From Edaphochlamys debaryana (taxonomy: Eukaryota; Chlorophyta; Chlorophyceae; Chlamydomonadales): a DNA stretch of 64,000 nt. The notes beneath the pieces were generated by a model that was not told where the DNA came from, did not search any database, and saw only the letters and a list, made by a program, of their open reading frames with translations. Made by a program: the position numbers and the translations under genes. Below are positions 1-12,900 of the stretch, piece by piece. The number at the start of each line of letters is the position of its first letter. The first letter of the stretch is position 1. The stretch covers positions 1,054,001-1,118,000 of the forward strand of contig JAEHOE010000006.1 of assembly GCA_016858145.1 (NCBI GenBank), in the 5' to 3' direction.

Positions 1-460
1 TCCCTCCTAGAAGCATCTTCAGGTTTTGCGCAGCTGGATGGATGGGGCTAGCATTGATACGGCATGAGGCCGCTTACAGCTGGCCCGCATAGAGGCCATA
101 CTGCTGCTCTCCTACCGCTGACGACGTCTTGTCCTCAGCTCTCTCACCAGCCGCCCGCCGATTGAGGCCTCGCAGCCAGAGCCGCACCCAAGCCTGGCTC
201 AACTACCGGCATGTTAAGCTCACCGTTGAGATGCCTCCGCCCCCCCCCACCGTTGGCACCTCACAGCGAGCCGTGGCCCCCAGCCTGCCGTGTCCTCTCC
301 AGCCGGCCGGGGCAGCCCCAGGCCCCGCACCGCATCCCGATTCCCCCGCGTCCTTTGCGCCACCATCAGGAGCCCGCGCACCCCGCGCAGTATCCCCTCC
401 CGCAGTGCTCTAGCCCCAACGTGGCCCAGATCCCGGCGCCTGCTCCGACGTGTATGGCCG
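1..460 (-). other. 3' flank of the acyl-CoA-binding kelch gene
   Basis: This is the stretch downstream of the minus-strand stop codon at 461-463. I see no exon here. It most likely holds the 3' UTR and the polyadenylation site of the neighbouring gene; short ORFs on both strands have no recognisable domain and are typical of GC-rich DNA. Confidence 0.6.
74..78 (-). terminator. candidate TGTAA poly(A) signal of the ACBP-kelch gene
   Basis: The plus strand reads ttaca, which is TGTAA on the minus strand, about 385 nt after the stop codon. TGTAA is the usual polyadenylation signal of chlamydomonadalean algae. The assignment rests only on the motif and its distance. Confidence 0.45.
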
Positions 461-3400
461 CTACGAGCCGGTGACGTAACCCCAGATGCCGCCGCCTCCC
501 TTCTTAGCGGCCGCCGCCTCCCGCTCCTTCTCCGCGCGGCGGTACTTGTCCAGTTCCCGCTCCATCTCCGCCATCTGTCCCAGCTTGGCCTGCAGGCAGG
601 GGGCACGCCGGGGCGGGACGCGAAGGCAGCTGTTGGGACTCTGATCACAGGCAGGCTGACGCGATTGACCCGACGGGCGATGCCCAAGAGGCTGCGAGGT
701 GTGGGCGGAGGTGCAGTCATGCGCATCCCGCCCGGCAGCACGCGGCAGCCTCCTCCGCACCTGCAGCTCCGCCCCCTGGGCCTCCAGCTTGAGCACCTTA
801 GACTGCTCCGCAGCCAGCGCCTGCCGCGCCTCCTCCAGCGCCTGCGGGCACAGCGCACCAGCCATCCGCCCGGGGCACAGCGGACAAGATCAGGCACCTC
901 GCCTGATTGTGTCCTCCCCTAGCCAGCAGCCGCCCTGGGAGCAAGCACCTGGGCCCCATGGCTAACTGTACAACCAAACAGTGGCCTCCACCTGCGCAGC
1001 CCGGAGCCGCAAGCCCAGTCAATGCCAGCGCGTGCGGAGCAGCCCGGCCCGCACCCACCTTGTTGGCCTCCGCCGTCTGCGCCTGCGCCGCCGTGAGCTG
1101 CTTGCGCAGCAGAGCCAGCTCGTGCGCTGCGCCCTCCTTGGCGGCCGCAGACTCCCGGATGGCGCTCTCCGCCTCGCGCCGCGCGCCCTCCAGCTGCGCC
1201 TTGATGTCCGCCACCTGCTTCTGCAGCTCAGCGGCCTGCCCCGCGGCCGCCGCCGCCGCCGCCTCAGCCGCCGCCGTGGCGGCGGCACTGCCTTGCCCGG
1301 CCGCCGCCGCTGGGGCCGCGGCCGCCTTGGCGGCCGCTGCCGCCGGCTTCGCTTGCGCTGCAGCGGCCGCCGGCTTCTCCGCCGCTGGCGCGGCGCCGTT
1401 GGCCTTGCTTGCCTCCACACGCGTAGCGGCCGCCGCCTCGGCGCCGGTCAGGAAGGCCGCCGCGCCCTCGGGTGCCCTGTACAGGCTGACCGCGTTCTGG
1501 TACTTGCCGTTGTAGCCCCCGAAGGCCAGCAGCACGCGCTCCGCGGGGAGGGCCACCAGGCTGATGCCCTCGCTGGACAGAGGGTCGCGCAGGGCCACCT
1601 GCTGGGGGCAGCGGGCCGGGAGGGGGTCGGTACTCGGGAGAGGAGGCCGCATCCCCCTGCTTGCCCCGATCGTCACGGCCAAGTCCGACCCCAGACCCTG
1701 CGAATGCTGTAGGCTTGACCACTCCGGGGCACTCCCGAAACCAGGGATCCAGATGCACGCTCGCCAAACGCGCGCCGCCGCATCCAACGCACCGACGTGA
1801 CCACGTGCCACGTGATGGTGCCGTTGGTGGGCAGTGCGGACAGGTCCGCCGCCAGAAGGTCTGCGCAGCCCTTGACGTTGTTGCCCCCGCCCACGATGTA
1901 CCACACGTCGCCCAGCACCGCGCCCGAGTGGCCCGCGCGGGGCGACACCTTGGCCCCCGCCTGCGGGTGCGGCAGCACGGAACGGGGCCAGTTGGGAGGC
2001 AGGGGGAGATGGGTGAGTCAAGGCGACGAGCCGAGACTGAGGTAGGCGGCGGGAGGTCAATTGCCCCTACTGCTGCCTGCTGGCACCCCCACGCCGCTGT
2101 AGTGCCCGGCCGTCCGCACGAGCGCGTCGCTCCAGTGCTGTGCCGGCAGCGGGCATCCGCTCCCGCACCGCGTGCTTGCCCCGCGCCCCGCACCCTGGCC
2201 CGCTTGCCTGCGCGGGCTGCGACCATGTCATGGCCTGCGTGTCCAGCACGTGTAGGTCGGAGAAGCACGTGGCCACGGAGCCGCCTGCACACACGTGGCC
2301 ATAACACGGGAGCCCCAGGTGGGTGAGCGGATGGAGCAGTTCGGCAGGTGCTGCAGGCAGCAGGCCTTGCGCACGCAACAGATGGAGCAGTACAACGCCC
2401 GGGGGGAAGGGTCTAGAGCGCGCAGAGACGGGTCGGAGGCAGGCGGGCTGGCGCGGGGCTCACCGCCAAAGGCCAGCACGTAGCGGTCGAGGTAGGGCGC
2501 CACGGCGCAGGCGGAGCGGGCGGCGGGCGCCTTGCCTTGTACCTGTGGGGGCATCGAGGGCCAGCCTCACTACCGTAAGCCTGTCAGAACCTAGTGCTGA
2601 GTGGTACCGGTACAGCATCCTGCCACTCGGTCGACCCGGCCTGCTGAAGCCCGCTCGTGGCCGTGCTCGCTTTAGTCCACCGTGCTCTCCGCCGCCGCCC
2701 CCGAGCCGGCCCACGACCCAGACCCGCTCCCTGCCTGCGGGCTGCTCCACGTGAGCGTCGCCAGGTCCAGCACGTGCACGTCCGCCAGCGCCCGCCGCGC
2801 GTTGTCCTCGCCGCCGTAGACCCACAGCTGGCTGCCCAGTAGCGCCACCTGCCGTACGGGGGACAGCACGGCCAGGGCCAGAGGTTGTTGGGGAACATGG
2901 AAGTCGTAAGCAAGCAGAAAGCCCGGCGAGACCCCGAAGGTGTGATATAGCTCCAGGACCAGAGGGTGTGTGCAAGGGCGGGCTCAGCCCGCATGCATGG
3001 AGCGGTGGTGCGGCCTGCTTTGATGCCAGCTCCCATGCTTGCTCACTACAAAGCCCGGCAAGCTTCGTCTGGAGTGAAAACCCGTGGACGCGAGCATCGT
3101 GACGGTGCTGCACTGCCTCACCGCGTGACCCCCCCGCGAGGGCGGCGCCGTGCCTGATGTCGGGGGCATGGTCACCGTCTTTGTTGCTAGGTCCACCACC
3201 CGCAGCGTCAGCGAGCCCGCCTCCTTGGCCTGAGGGCAGGAGCAGCAAAGGGGAGCCCGTAATTAAGGCGGGCGTAAGGCATTCGGCCAGAAGCGCCCCT
3301 GTCCCAAGGGGAACACACTGCGCCACGTCAGGGCATGAGGAACCCTGCCATAGCACATCGGACCCGCGCAACTGACAGCTCCTGTCTTCCCGGGTGTCGG

Positions 3401-5238
3401 TGTCTTGGCACCGGCCTTCCCCCCCTCCAACCCGCTCCGCCCCAGCCCACCTTGGTGTGCCCTCCAAGAACGTAGATCTTGCCCTGCCAGGCCGTGGCCG
3501 AGTGGCCGGCCGTGGGCGGGAAGGCAGCGCTGGGCGAGTCGGGCGCAGGCTGCAGCTGCAGGTGGTGCCACGCACCCGTCGCCAGCTCCAGCGACCACGC
3601 GTCAGACAGGTAGCGGCCCCCTGCCACGTGGGGCCAAACAGCCATGTCAGACATGGCATGTCTGACTGACGGCCTGCTAGTGGAGCTGTCGGCAGCCGTC
3701 TATCGTCATGCAGGTCAGGAGTAAGACGGCGTCAGGGCGCGTCCCCACGGCTCTGCGCACCGTAGTTTCCGCCAAGCATGTACACGTGGCCGCCCACGAC
3801 AGCAGCAGCGGCCTGCGATGGCAGCAGCGGTGGCGCCGGGGTGGAGAGGGGGGACCGTTCCGCGCAGCCCTAGCCCTTGCCCACTTGGACGTATGGGTGT
3901 CACACGCCATGACCGGTGCCCCCCAGACCTGTGACCCGCACAACAGCCGCACCAGCCGCACCGACCTCGTAGCGGGGCACGGGCTTCTTGTGGCCGTGCT
4001 TGGCCTCCACCGCGGCGTCCAGCTGGTTCCACACGCCCAGCACCGCCCGCTCGGGCACCGGCACAGCCGGCGCAGCAGAGGCATCCGACGTCGCCTCCTC
4101 CTCGCTCGCTCCTGCGCCCAGGTTACCAAGGTCACGGAAGAACATGGGAACCCAACTGCGCAGGCACTCGTGCCGAGCTTGCCGAACGCCCTCGGTTATC
4201 CGCTATGCCCTTGGTTGTCCGTCAGCTACCTTGTCCAGATGGGGCAGCGCCCGAGGCCTCGGCGGCTTGCAGGAGAGTCCACCAATCGGGCTGCGGGTGG
4301 GGGTGGGGGCAGCATTACGCCAGCGGAGGTTCGGCACAGGACTGGCAAAGGCGGGGGACCTCGTCCGCTAAGCTGTGCTACGCGAAGGCATGCCACAGCA
4401 TCCTGCCTAGTGCCCGTTTACGTGCGCACCTGCTCCTCCTCCAGCCCCTTGACGAAGAGCCGCATGGCCTCCATCCGGGCCATCTGCACGCACAACCGTT
4501 GACCCAGAGGTTGCCGGACTGGGGGACATCAGTTAACTGGCGCCCCTACACAGGAGCGTCCCCTTGCGCGGTCGCCCTTTGTGACAGCGACGCAGCATAC
4601 GTTCCCCCTCTCATGCCCGAGAGCAGCACCCGAGGGAGGTGGGGTGTGAGTGGGTTGGCCAATGAGGGGCCAGCTTGCACAGGCAGCCGCGGCGTCGCAC
4701 CTTGCCTAGCTCCTTCCATCCCTGCCACTTTGTGTTCTCAACCACGTTGAAGCCCCAGGGTTTTGACGTGTTGTTAGGCCCAACCGTGGCTTGCTGGTTC
4801 AGCGCATAGAGCAGCAGCTGATTCTCCTGCGCAAGTGCCTTGGCCCCTGGGGACCAGACGCCAGGGGGAGCAAGGCGTGTGGACAGGGGGTTGGGCGCGT
4901 GCTATGCGTCGTGGCTAAGTGCCAGTGCGAACGCAGAGAGACAGCCGCCCAGCTAGGAGGGATGGACCAGCCACTCGCCGTCGCTGGGGGCGACGAGCGG
5001 CGTTGGGGGATGGCCGCAACGCACCCCCTTTGTGGCAGTAGCCCGCAGTTTGGCACCCAAGCTACCTCTGCGTGGTAATCCCGACTTCAGTCTCGCCGGT
5101 TCTATGCCCAACGCAGCGCCTGAAGGCCCGACGTGTCCGCAACAGCCCGACAACCATCTCACCCGGCACCTTCGCCCCCAAGTGCCAGAAGCGGGCCGCA
5201 GCCTGGAACTTGTCGGGATAGGGGAGTTGGCACGCCAT
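461..5238 (-). CDS. acyl-CoA-binding protein with kelch repeats (plant ACBP4/5 type)
   Basis: Predicted 698-residue cytosolic protein that would bind long-chain acyl-CoA esters and use its kelch propeller for protein contacts. Exons: 5238-5163, 4846-4701, 4483-4430, one ending in ...SGQ near 4230-4290, 4111-3966, 3812-3761, 3620-3451, 3229-3122, 2848-2681, 2542-2464, 2284-2169, 1960-1793, 1601-1059, 841-761, 589-461; the phases join throughout. Residues about 7-100 form the ACB domain, with YPDKFQAAARFW, LLLYALNQQATVG, KWQGWKELGK and MEAMRLFVKGLEEE. Kelch blades follow (YMLGGN, IYVLGGHTK, LWVYGGEDN, YVLAFGGE, WYIVGGGNN, LLAFGGYNGKY). A long Ala-rich and coiled-coil segment comes next. The C-terminus GGGGIWGYVTGS resembles the Trp-Gly tail of land-plant ACBP4/5. 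The order ACB-kelch-coil is exactly that family. The start ATG lies just before YPDKF, as in plant homologues. Confidence 0.93.
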
Positions 5239-5628
5239 TTCCGCAACCTGCTGGCCGCTCGCCGAGCGTGGGCGAGTCCGCTCGGATGCGATGGAGCTCG
5301 CTCGCGACGAACACGCGACGCGTGTGAGCGCTACAAATAGATTCTTTGATCAGCAGCTCCTATTGCTCTGATCGGACGGAGCTGCGAGAACGTCAAGTCA
5401 AAATAAGTGCTTCGCCCGTTGTCCAGGCCAAGTGCTGGGGGCCTAGGCCATATCTCTTTGGCAGGTGTGGAAGGGCAAGGCGAAGGGGGGGAGCACGAGT
5501 AGAGCCGTAGAGGGGGGGAGTCCGGGGACAGCGGAGCCCGATGGCGAGTCGCGGATGGAAGGACCTCGCGCCTGGCTTCACTCCCTGCGGCTCCACGTCA
5601 ACTAATTCTGCATAACCACTATTCTACA
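5239..5628. promoter_or_regulatory. shared divergent promoter region, ACBP-kelch / DUF493
   Basis: These 390 bp separate two divergent start codons, so both 5' UTRs and both promoters must lie here. I see no clear TATA box. The DNA is less GC-rich near 5330-5400 than in the flanking exons. The regulatory role is inferred from position only. Confidence 0.5.
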
Positions 5629-7030
5629 ATGCAGACCGCACTACGCACTCGGGCGGGATGCGCGCCGCGTTGCCCGTCGCAAGCACGCCGCGCTGCTATT
5701 GCTCAGCCGCGGCTTACGGTCACTCGTGTATCATCGGGGCAACCAGCGGAGCCAGCAGACCCAGAGGGGCCTGCCGCATCCGGCGTGCAGTCGGCGCTGG
5801 GGCGCTCCCTAAGCGGTAAGCACGTTGAATCTCACCGGTGATTACCGAGGAGGACTGCGGACGGGGAGGCTCGTGCTGCGGAAGCGACTCAAAATGCGTG
5901 TGGCCTGGGCGAGGCCCCCCGGCCGCCCCTCTGCGTCGCGGCTTTCGTTTCCTTAGAGTTTATGGACCTGAAACGCGTTGGAAACCGCTGTGTTGATTGG
6001 GAAGCAGCTCCTCGATACGGGGGGCGACACTAGGGCTTTCTGCGACAGCAGAGTTGGGGCTGTCCTTGCGGCCTGCCGTGGCCCTCCTGGGCCCCGCTCA
6101 TCAGTCCTCGAGTGTTATAGCGTGACCAACCGCCTGTTGGCAGCTGTCGGGCCAATCTATGTTTTGGCGGGAGCCGGAAGGCACGCAGAACCCCGCTAGA
6201 GCGCGCGCTAGCCATGCTGCCACTGCCCCCACGCCCCTGGCCTGCCGGTCCACCCCTCTCCGCTGCCGCAGAGCTATCCAAGGGCAGCAACCGGATCACC
6301 AACTCCACAAACCTACTGCTGGTGGGCGAGTCTGAGGAGACTTGGCGGAAGCTCGACAGCAAGGTGAGGAAGGGTGCCTTGCGCCCGCGTGCCGTCTCCG
6401 CCGTCCTTGTCTTGTCACATGCTCGGCTGAACATGTCGCCCTGTCTTCCGGTGGGATCCCGTTGTAGGTCAACAAGTACCCCATGCAGAGGAGGCAGGTT
6501 GGGATGCAGCTCTTGGGCCCAGTTGTGTAGACAGAACTCTGTAGCTCCTACCGCCCGCCTAACTCTGATCACACGGCACCCACAGCTGGACCGCCATCGG
6601 CACGGGCGGCCAGGACTTTAAAATGAACATGATCAACTGCGTCTCGAGCGTAGTGGGTACAGTTCACACAGAGTGCATCAGCGAGCGCCACTCTTCCCAG
6701 AAGAAGTACATCAGGTGGGAGTGCGGCCATTACGTACTCGCCCCGAGTATGTCACGCGTGCCTACGGCTCTTGGCGTCCCGTTTGGGCGAGGCTGCACTG
6801 GCGTGCCGTTGTGAAGCAGGGCGGGCTAGCACAGGCAGGGCAGGCAGGCGGCAGCTCAGGGCCTTCATGTGAGCTTGGCGTGGCATAGCCATCACTGCTC
6901 ATCGGCTGGGCCCCTGCCCCAAATGCTCTGCAGCGTGACCATCGGGCCTGTGTGGGTGGAGAGCACAGACCAGATCATCCAGGTCTATGCAAATATGAAG
7001 GCGGACCCCCGGGCGAAGTGGATCATCTAG
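5629..7030 (+). CDS. DUF493 (YbeD-like) family protein, probably organelle-targeted
   Basis: Predicted 176-residue protein. Exons: 5629-5815, 6272-6363, 6468-6493, 6586-6714, 6934-7030. The C-terminal 80 residues match the DUF493/YbeD small alpha-beta domain: YPMQRR, WTAIGTGGQDF, NCVSSVVGTVHTECISERHSS, KKYIS, VTIGPVWVESTDQIIQVYANMK and a final KWII. The N-terminus is rich in Arg, Ala and Ser and poor in acidic residues (starts MQTALRTRAGCAPRCPSQ), like a chloroplast or mitochondrial transit peptide. Bacterial YbeD is thought to be a small regulatory domain; the plant function is not established. The intron after exon 3 needs a GC donor (AG|GCAGG) to keep the frame and the family sequence. The usable GT alternative, at 6527, would add eleven unexplained residues. 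Confidence 0.85.
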
Positions 7031-9978
7031 GCAGGCGCTCGGGGAGAAGGGGCTGTGGTGACTGGGAGGCAATGAAGGTGCGAGGATGTGCCGGGGCGTG
7101 GGTTCGGATGGGCCCGATGCTTGTGTGGGAGGGGGGAAGGGTGTCAAGGCGGGGCTGCGGCGACATGCGCCGTTCAAGCCGGGTTGACGCTTTGGCCCCT
7201 CACGTCGATGGCCGTACCTATTCCCTCGCCCGCAGGCGGACTTGCAAGCTAAGTGGATCAACTAGTAATGCGCTCCACAGGCGCGAGTGGAGCGTAGGGC
7301 CTGCAGGCCACAGGACGACGTGTTGGAGGAGGCACTTGCGTCGGGACGCTAGCCATGCTCGGAGGCATTGCAACAGCGCGTGGCATGATGTGTGAAGCTC
7401 TGGGCGTGGGGAGCAACGGAGTGCTAGTACCCGAAGAACCGTTACAGCGGCGGCTTGGGTGAGGGACGGCATGTGGGTTGCCGTCGGAGGCAGCTGGGGG
7501 CGCCATAACCTCGGCTATGTGACTAAACGGATGGCCGGATGCATGATAGCCCGGCGCCAATTTTGTCTCGCGTGTTGTCGTGTTGGCTTGTGAACCTTCA
7601 TGTATGCATCTTAAAGTGTGCACGCGCGTGAGTGCGTTGTGTGCTTGGTGCTTTAGAGTGCTGACGGCAAGAGCACTTGGTGAGGCTGTGTCAGGCACAT
7701 CCGCGCTGTGGACCCGCGAATGTCACCTGTACCGTTATGCGAAGCACGGTAGCCGAGGCTGCTTGCAAGGCTGAGGAGGACCCCGACGCACAAGGTTGAG
7801 GAAGTGCAGTGGTTCATGTTGGCGGCCTGATCCGGATCTCGGCCACGTGGCTTATGCCTGAGCGATAAGGCCGCTGCGTGTGTGCACGGCGTGGTGTGGT
7901 TGGGTGACTGTGTTTCCGCTTGCTGGCTCATGCGTCTGCATGTTTGGGCCAACGTCCTGAGACCCCGGAGGTCCTCCGCGGGCCTGGGTGAACCTGCTGT
8001 TGCGTCGGTACCGGTAGCTCGTTGCCCTGGTGCCGTGCAGCTTTCACGCGAGCTGCATTCTGTGGCGTGGCTCGAGTTCGTGTTACGTCGAGTCCGCGCT
8101 GATCCGACTCAGTCTCTGGACACGGAGGCGAGCAACGGTGGCGAGCCCCGGTTCCATCAGCCGCCACGAGCGCTGCTTTGCATGCCGCCAAGGCTGCCGT
8201 CGAGGTGCCGTGCCAAGGCCGCAGGACTGGCCGGACAGGGGCAGCCGACCAAAGCCGACCTGTTCCCTGACTGTTTTCTGGCGGCCCACCTGCGGCTGCT
8301 GGCTGGTGTTCCACGTGAGGCGAGACCGTTATGCACCGGGATCCAGCGAACAGCCATGCCCCATGCGTATCAACAGAGGGCGTACGTGAGTTCGGCCTGA
8401 CGTGAGCCAGGATTCCCAGGAACTCTGCCTAGACGGTCCAGCACCAGTCGGGAGGGTGCAACGAGTGCACCAGGATCCTGACGCCGCTTGAGTTCACGCT
8501 CCTCCACAACACACCAATAAGTCGTGGAGCTGTGTCCACAGCCCGTGCATGCCGACAATGGTTGCCCCCGCCCCTGCCCCATGCGTCATGCTACCAAAAG
8601 CCCCAGGCGGCCGACTGGCACCATCCCGACCCACCGACTGGCACCATTGGCAGCCTACCCAATGCTCATTGGCGTATCCGTCAAAGGCGCCGTTCCGTTT
8701 GGCATGCGTCGTAATGCGTCCAACTAAGATCACCCCTCTGAACGACAACCACCTCACCCCACCTCCCCGCTTGCGTTCCTCAAGCCAGCAAAACGAGCGA
8801 GTAAGCCCCACCCATCCTCGTCCCATGGTCCGGCCTGCCCCACGCGCCTCAACAATGCGTGTCTGCAGCTGAAATGAGAAACAGGTGCTCAGTCCGTCCT
8901 GGCCACGGGCCCACGGCACCTACCACCACGGGACCAGCGGGCCACAGGGTATGCGTTGCAGGGAGGCCCTACATCCCCCGTAAACCCAACTAGGGTGTCT
9001 GTCTCCTTACGACAGGGCAAAGGGCTGAGCCCCGAACTCCGCGAGCCAGGCAGCACGGGAGCCGCATACTCGAGCACCGAGCCCCACAGCGCACAACAAC
9101 GCCTTAGTCAGGGGCCTTCGCAACCCCGCAACACCCACGCCCGTCAACGCAAGAACTCAAAAACCCATTCGCCCTGAGTCTTGGCTCGCCCACAGCCCGC
9201 CCAGCCAAGCCCCCCTTATTCATGTCCGACTCCACAGTGTGCACTTTGTTAGCAACCAGCAGGCGAAAGCCCACGGGGCAACACAATCATTGTCTAGATT
9301 CAAGGACACCTTTCAACCACCCAGCCCGAGTACCAGGGACGGGTGTGGTCAGCCTGTGGCAACCTGTGAGCTTTACGCAACCCCAAGGCGGCGCAGAAAG
9401 CAGCGCCGGTAACTTGCGAGCTCCGTCCCACGGCAAGCGCCGCGCCCTTTCACGTCCTGCGGCTTCACCTGCCCTTTCCCCCAGCCCGTCGCCCCCAGCC
9501 TCTCTCCCCGCATAATTGCGCGGCGCCAAACCAGACGCCTCTCTTGATCCGCCAAGCGCAGCAGTGCAGCAACAAAGCCGAGTACCGGTACCAGGGCCTC
9601 GACTTCGAGCTTGAAGTGCTACTCCGTCCTTGCCAAACCCAAGATCACGCTTAGGAAGCCCCGTACATGCGTCCTTCAGAGGCCGTGCGCATTCATGGCT
9701 GCTGCCACCGCCTCCCTCCCGTCACATGTAACATTTTAGCTCATGAACTCTCCATTCAATTGCAAAGCCCAGTCCTGCACCCTGCTTGGTAACGCCCAAG
9801 TACCCAATCCCGGCTGCGGCGATCATCCCCCCCCGCCGACCCCTCTGCATCATCCCCGCAACAATGAGCAAACACTCGGAATCAGCAGTCGCCTGTTCAT
9901 GCTCCATCATACCTCGTACCTTGTGACGATACAAAGCCCAGTTGCGGGTCCAGCACGCCGCCGCATGACACGCCTGCA
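7031..9978. other. intergenic region between convergent genes; no gene seen
   Basis: About 2.9 kb between the DUF493 stop and the stop of cyclase A. ORFs here are short, lack recognisable domains and do not join into plausible exons. It presumably holds the two 3' UTRs. I found no TGTAA signal in the expected places. It contains one copy of a short dispersed repeat (9011-9066). Confidence 0.5.
9011..9066 (+). repeat. short dispersed repeat, copy 1
   Basis: About 56 bp starting gacagggcaaagggctgag closely resemble 59406-59464 in the same orientation, with scattered mismatches. Both copies lie in gene-free DNA. They may be remnants of a transposable element; nothing diagnostic is visible. Confidence 0.5.
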
Positions 9979-12900
9979 CTACATTGCAGTCATCATGATA
10001 TCCACCTGGCCATTCGTTGGCTGGCTCGAGGGCGCAGCAGAGCCAGGCCTGGACTGCGGCGACTTGAGCACCGAGGGCAGCGAGCTGAGGGTCCCCAACA
10101 GCATGGCTCTCTGCTGCTTGCCCCTGCGCTGCCGGTCAGCCACGGCGGAGTGGGGGGACCACACGAAGGTGTCCATGCGTCCCTTGCCCTTGACCTCCAC
10201 GCCCCCCGTGGCCGCCCACCCCTCTGCGTCCTCCTCGGGCGGCAGCAGGCGGCGGGTGGCGGCGGAGACGTGGATGAGCCCCGGGTGGCCGGTGGACTCC
10301 TGGGGGAGGGGGGGAGGGGGGGGAAGAGGGAGGGCCAGGAAGGGGGAGGGAAAGAGGCAAGGGGTCTGTGAGGCACAGGGGCTTTGTGTCACCAGGCCAA
10401 CAAGAGGACCCGGGCCTCTCACCATACGGCTGGCGGTGTTGACCGTGTCTCCAAACAGACAAAACCTTGGAGCCATTGGGAGGACAAGAATGATACGTCA
10501 GCCGGCGTTGAGAAGGCAAGCACTGGCAAGCCCCACCCGCCCCCCGCCCCTGCCCCACCGCGGCATCTTCTGCCCCACCACTCCAGAGGTGGCGGGGCCG
10601 CTGTGGATGCCCACACGCAGCTGGGGAGGGCAGAGGGGACCGAGGAAAGACACCAGAACGTTAGCGTCACGCTAGCACCCGTGTACTCCTCCATCCCTGT
10701 GCCCGTCTCCCGCCCCCCGCTCCCCACCTTGACCGGCTCCCCCGTGTTTGGCAGCGCCACCTTTGCCGCCTCCTCCAGCATGGCCCTCGCAAAGGCCACC
10801 ACGCGCATGGCGTGCAGCGGGTCGCTGTTGCCCTCGCCCCGCACCGCCCGACCGTAGCCGTCCTCGTCGCGGGCCATCAGACCGCCGGCCACCTGGGGTG
10901 GGGGTGGGAGGAGTGATGTGGGGGCTTGCAAGCAAGCGGGACCACATGTGGCTTCCCTGGAAGCATGGCGGGGGCACCCACGCACCATGTAGCAGTCGCC
11001 GATGGTCTCCACCTTGTACACGCCGTACACGTCGGTCAGGCTGCGGAGTGGGGGCCAGGAGAGTTCAGCCGCAATGAAAAGGAGGGGTAGAGGAGAAAAT
11101 CTACCACGCTGCCTGTCGCTGCCCCCACTCACCTGTCGAATCGTGTGTAGAGGTCGTTGAGGAAGGTCATGACCACTGCGGGGGCCACCTCCTTGGACAT
11201 CTCCGTGAAGCCCTTGATGTCTGGCGGCGAGGGAGGGGAGAGCCAGCAAGGGGCCAGAGGGAGGCAGGGCACGTCAGGGCAGGGATGGTCCGCTACGTTG
11301 GGCATCATTCTCCCGCATTCCGCTGCAATGAGGACCCGTCTTCCCCCAAGCCCTTGGGCCCGCTCACCCGCGAAGAGCACGGTTATGGACTCGTGTTGCG
11401 TGGCAACCGCTGCCGGGTCCCGGATCGGCCGCAGCAGGGACAGACCGTTCCGCTCCATCTCGACCAGGGACCGAACCTGCCGTGTTTGGCAGTTGAGGGC
11501 ACAGCCGGGGATGAGAACAGGTCAGGGACCTCGACGACTGCCCCCGACTGCGCTCAACACAACAACTGCGCCACATCATCGCATCAACTATCCCCAGGAA
11601 ATCGTACAGTACCCACCACGTGCGAGGGCAGTATGTCTGCCAGCAGCCGGTGCTCCGCCTCCAGGACCCTAGCCAGCCGCTCCTCCGCGTGCACCTGCAA
11701 GGGCACGCGTTTCGCGGATTAGGCCTTGCATGCTGCGCGTCAAATCCTTCAAGCCCTGGCTTTAGCTCTGGACCCCCAGACATGTGCCCTGACTCAACCC
11801 GCGCGTCATCCGGCCCGCGGTCCCGCTACCATGGCCGTGCCGCCCGTCCGTCTCCCGCACTCGCGCGGGCCTCACCTTGCTGGTGACGTCGGTCATGATG
11901 ATGAGGATGAGGGAGGCGGAGGTCAGCGGATCGAAGCAAGGCTTGACCGCAATCTGCAGGCAGACCAGGGACACACAAACGTAGGGATAGATCCCACGTC
12001 GCCAAAGGACTCACCACCACCTGTCCGGGGACTGGCCAAAGTGGCCATGCGGCGGGGGCGGGGTCCCCGTCAAGCCGCCGAGCTGCCACACCCAGGCCTC
12101 ACCTCGTGCCACTTCCAACCAGCCGTGCTGCCGCCGACCTCGTCGGCTGCGCCCGGGCCGCTCAACTGCTTCTCTCCCTGCATCCCGCCGTGCGCGCCCG
12201 CGCGTCCCGTGCTGGCGCCACCTCTTGCGCCTGCGGCCCTCGGAGTCCCCAGCCCGGATGCTGCGAGCTTGGCCATCGCCGCCGATGCGTCCGAGGCGTG
12301 CAGCGTGCTCTGGGGCGTCTTGCGCATGCCTGTCTCAGAGCTGTTGGGAACGACATTAGCAGCCGAGCTCAAGGCGTTGCTGCTCGATGCCATCACCGAG
12401 GCGCTAGCGAGCGCCTTCAGCAGCGCCTGCAGCCGCCGGTCCGTCTCCTGACTGGTGTGCGAGAGGTAGTTGGTGGTCCGGCCATGGGGCATGGAGCGGG
12501 CGGGCTCGCCCCGACGCACGGAGGCGGGGCTGGCGGGCGTTGGCTGCGAGGGCAGGCGGGCGCTCATGCCGGCCCGGGGCGCGGGCGGGGCCGAGTCCAG
12601 GCTAGGTATGGAGTCCAGGTCGGGCGCGGAGAGGCGCACTGGGACTGGCCCCAAGGCCGAGGTGGAGCCCAGGCCCCGGGGCGCGGCCCGGGTCAGGCTG
12701 GGCGGCAGGGGCGGCCGGGGCGAGCGAGGCCGCCCCAGCGAAGCTGCAATGGCCGGGGATCGGGCGACGGCGAGGAGCGGGGAGGACCCGGCTGAACGCC
12801 GCGTGTTCATGAGCTGCGGGTGGGCACCGAGCCAAGGAACAAACCCGTCGACGTGCGCGTTAGCCGAGCATGCGCCACCCGCCCTTGGCCACACCGCGGC

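Noticed and set aside
220..4502. Long plus-strand and alternate-frame ORFs over the ACBP-kelch gene
   Set aside because: They are antisense or frame shadows of GC-rich exons, are rich in Arg/Pro/Ala, and show no domain, whereas the minus-strand exons give a full ACB-kelch protein.
7882..8400. 172-residue plus-strand ORF in the 7-10 kb gap
   Set aside because: No recognisable domain, no plausible splice partners, and length expected by chance in GC-rich DNA.
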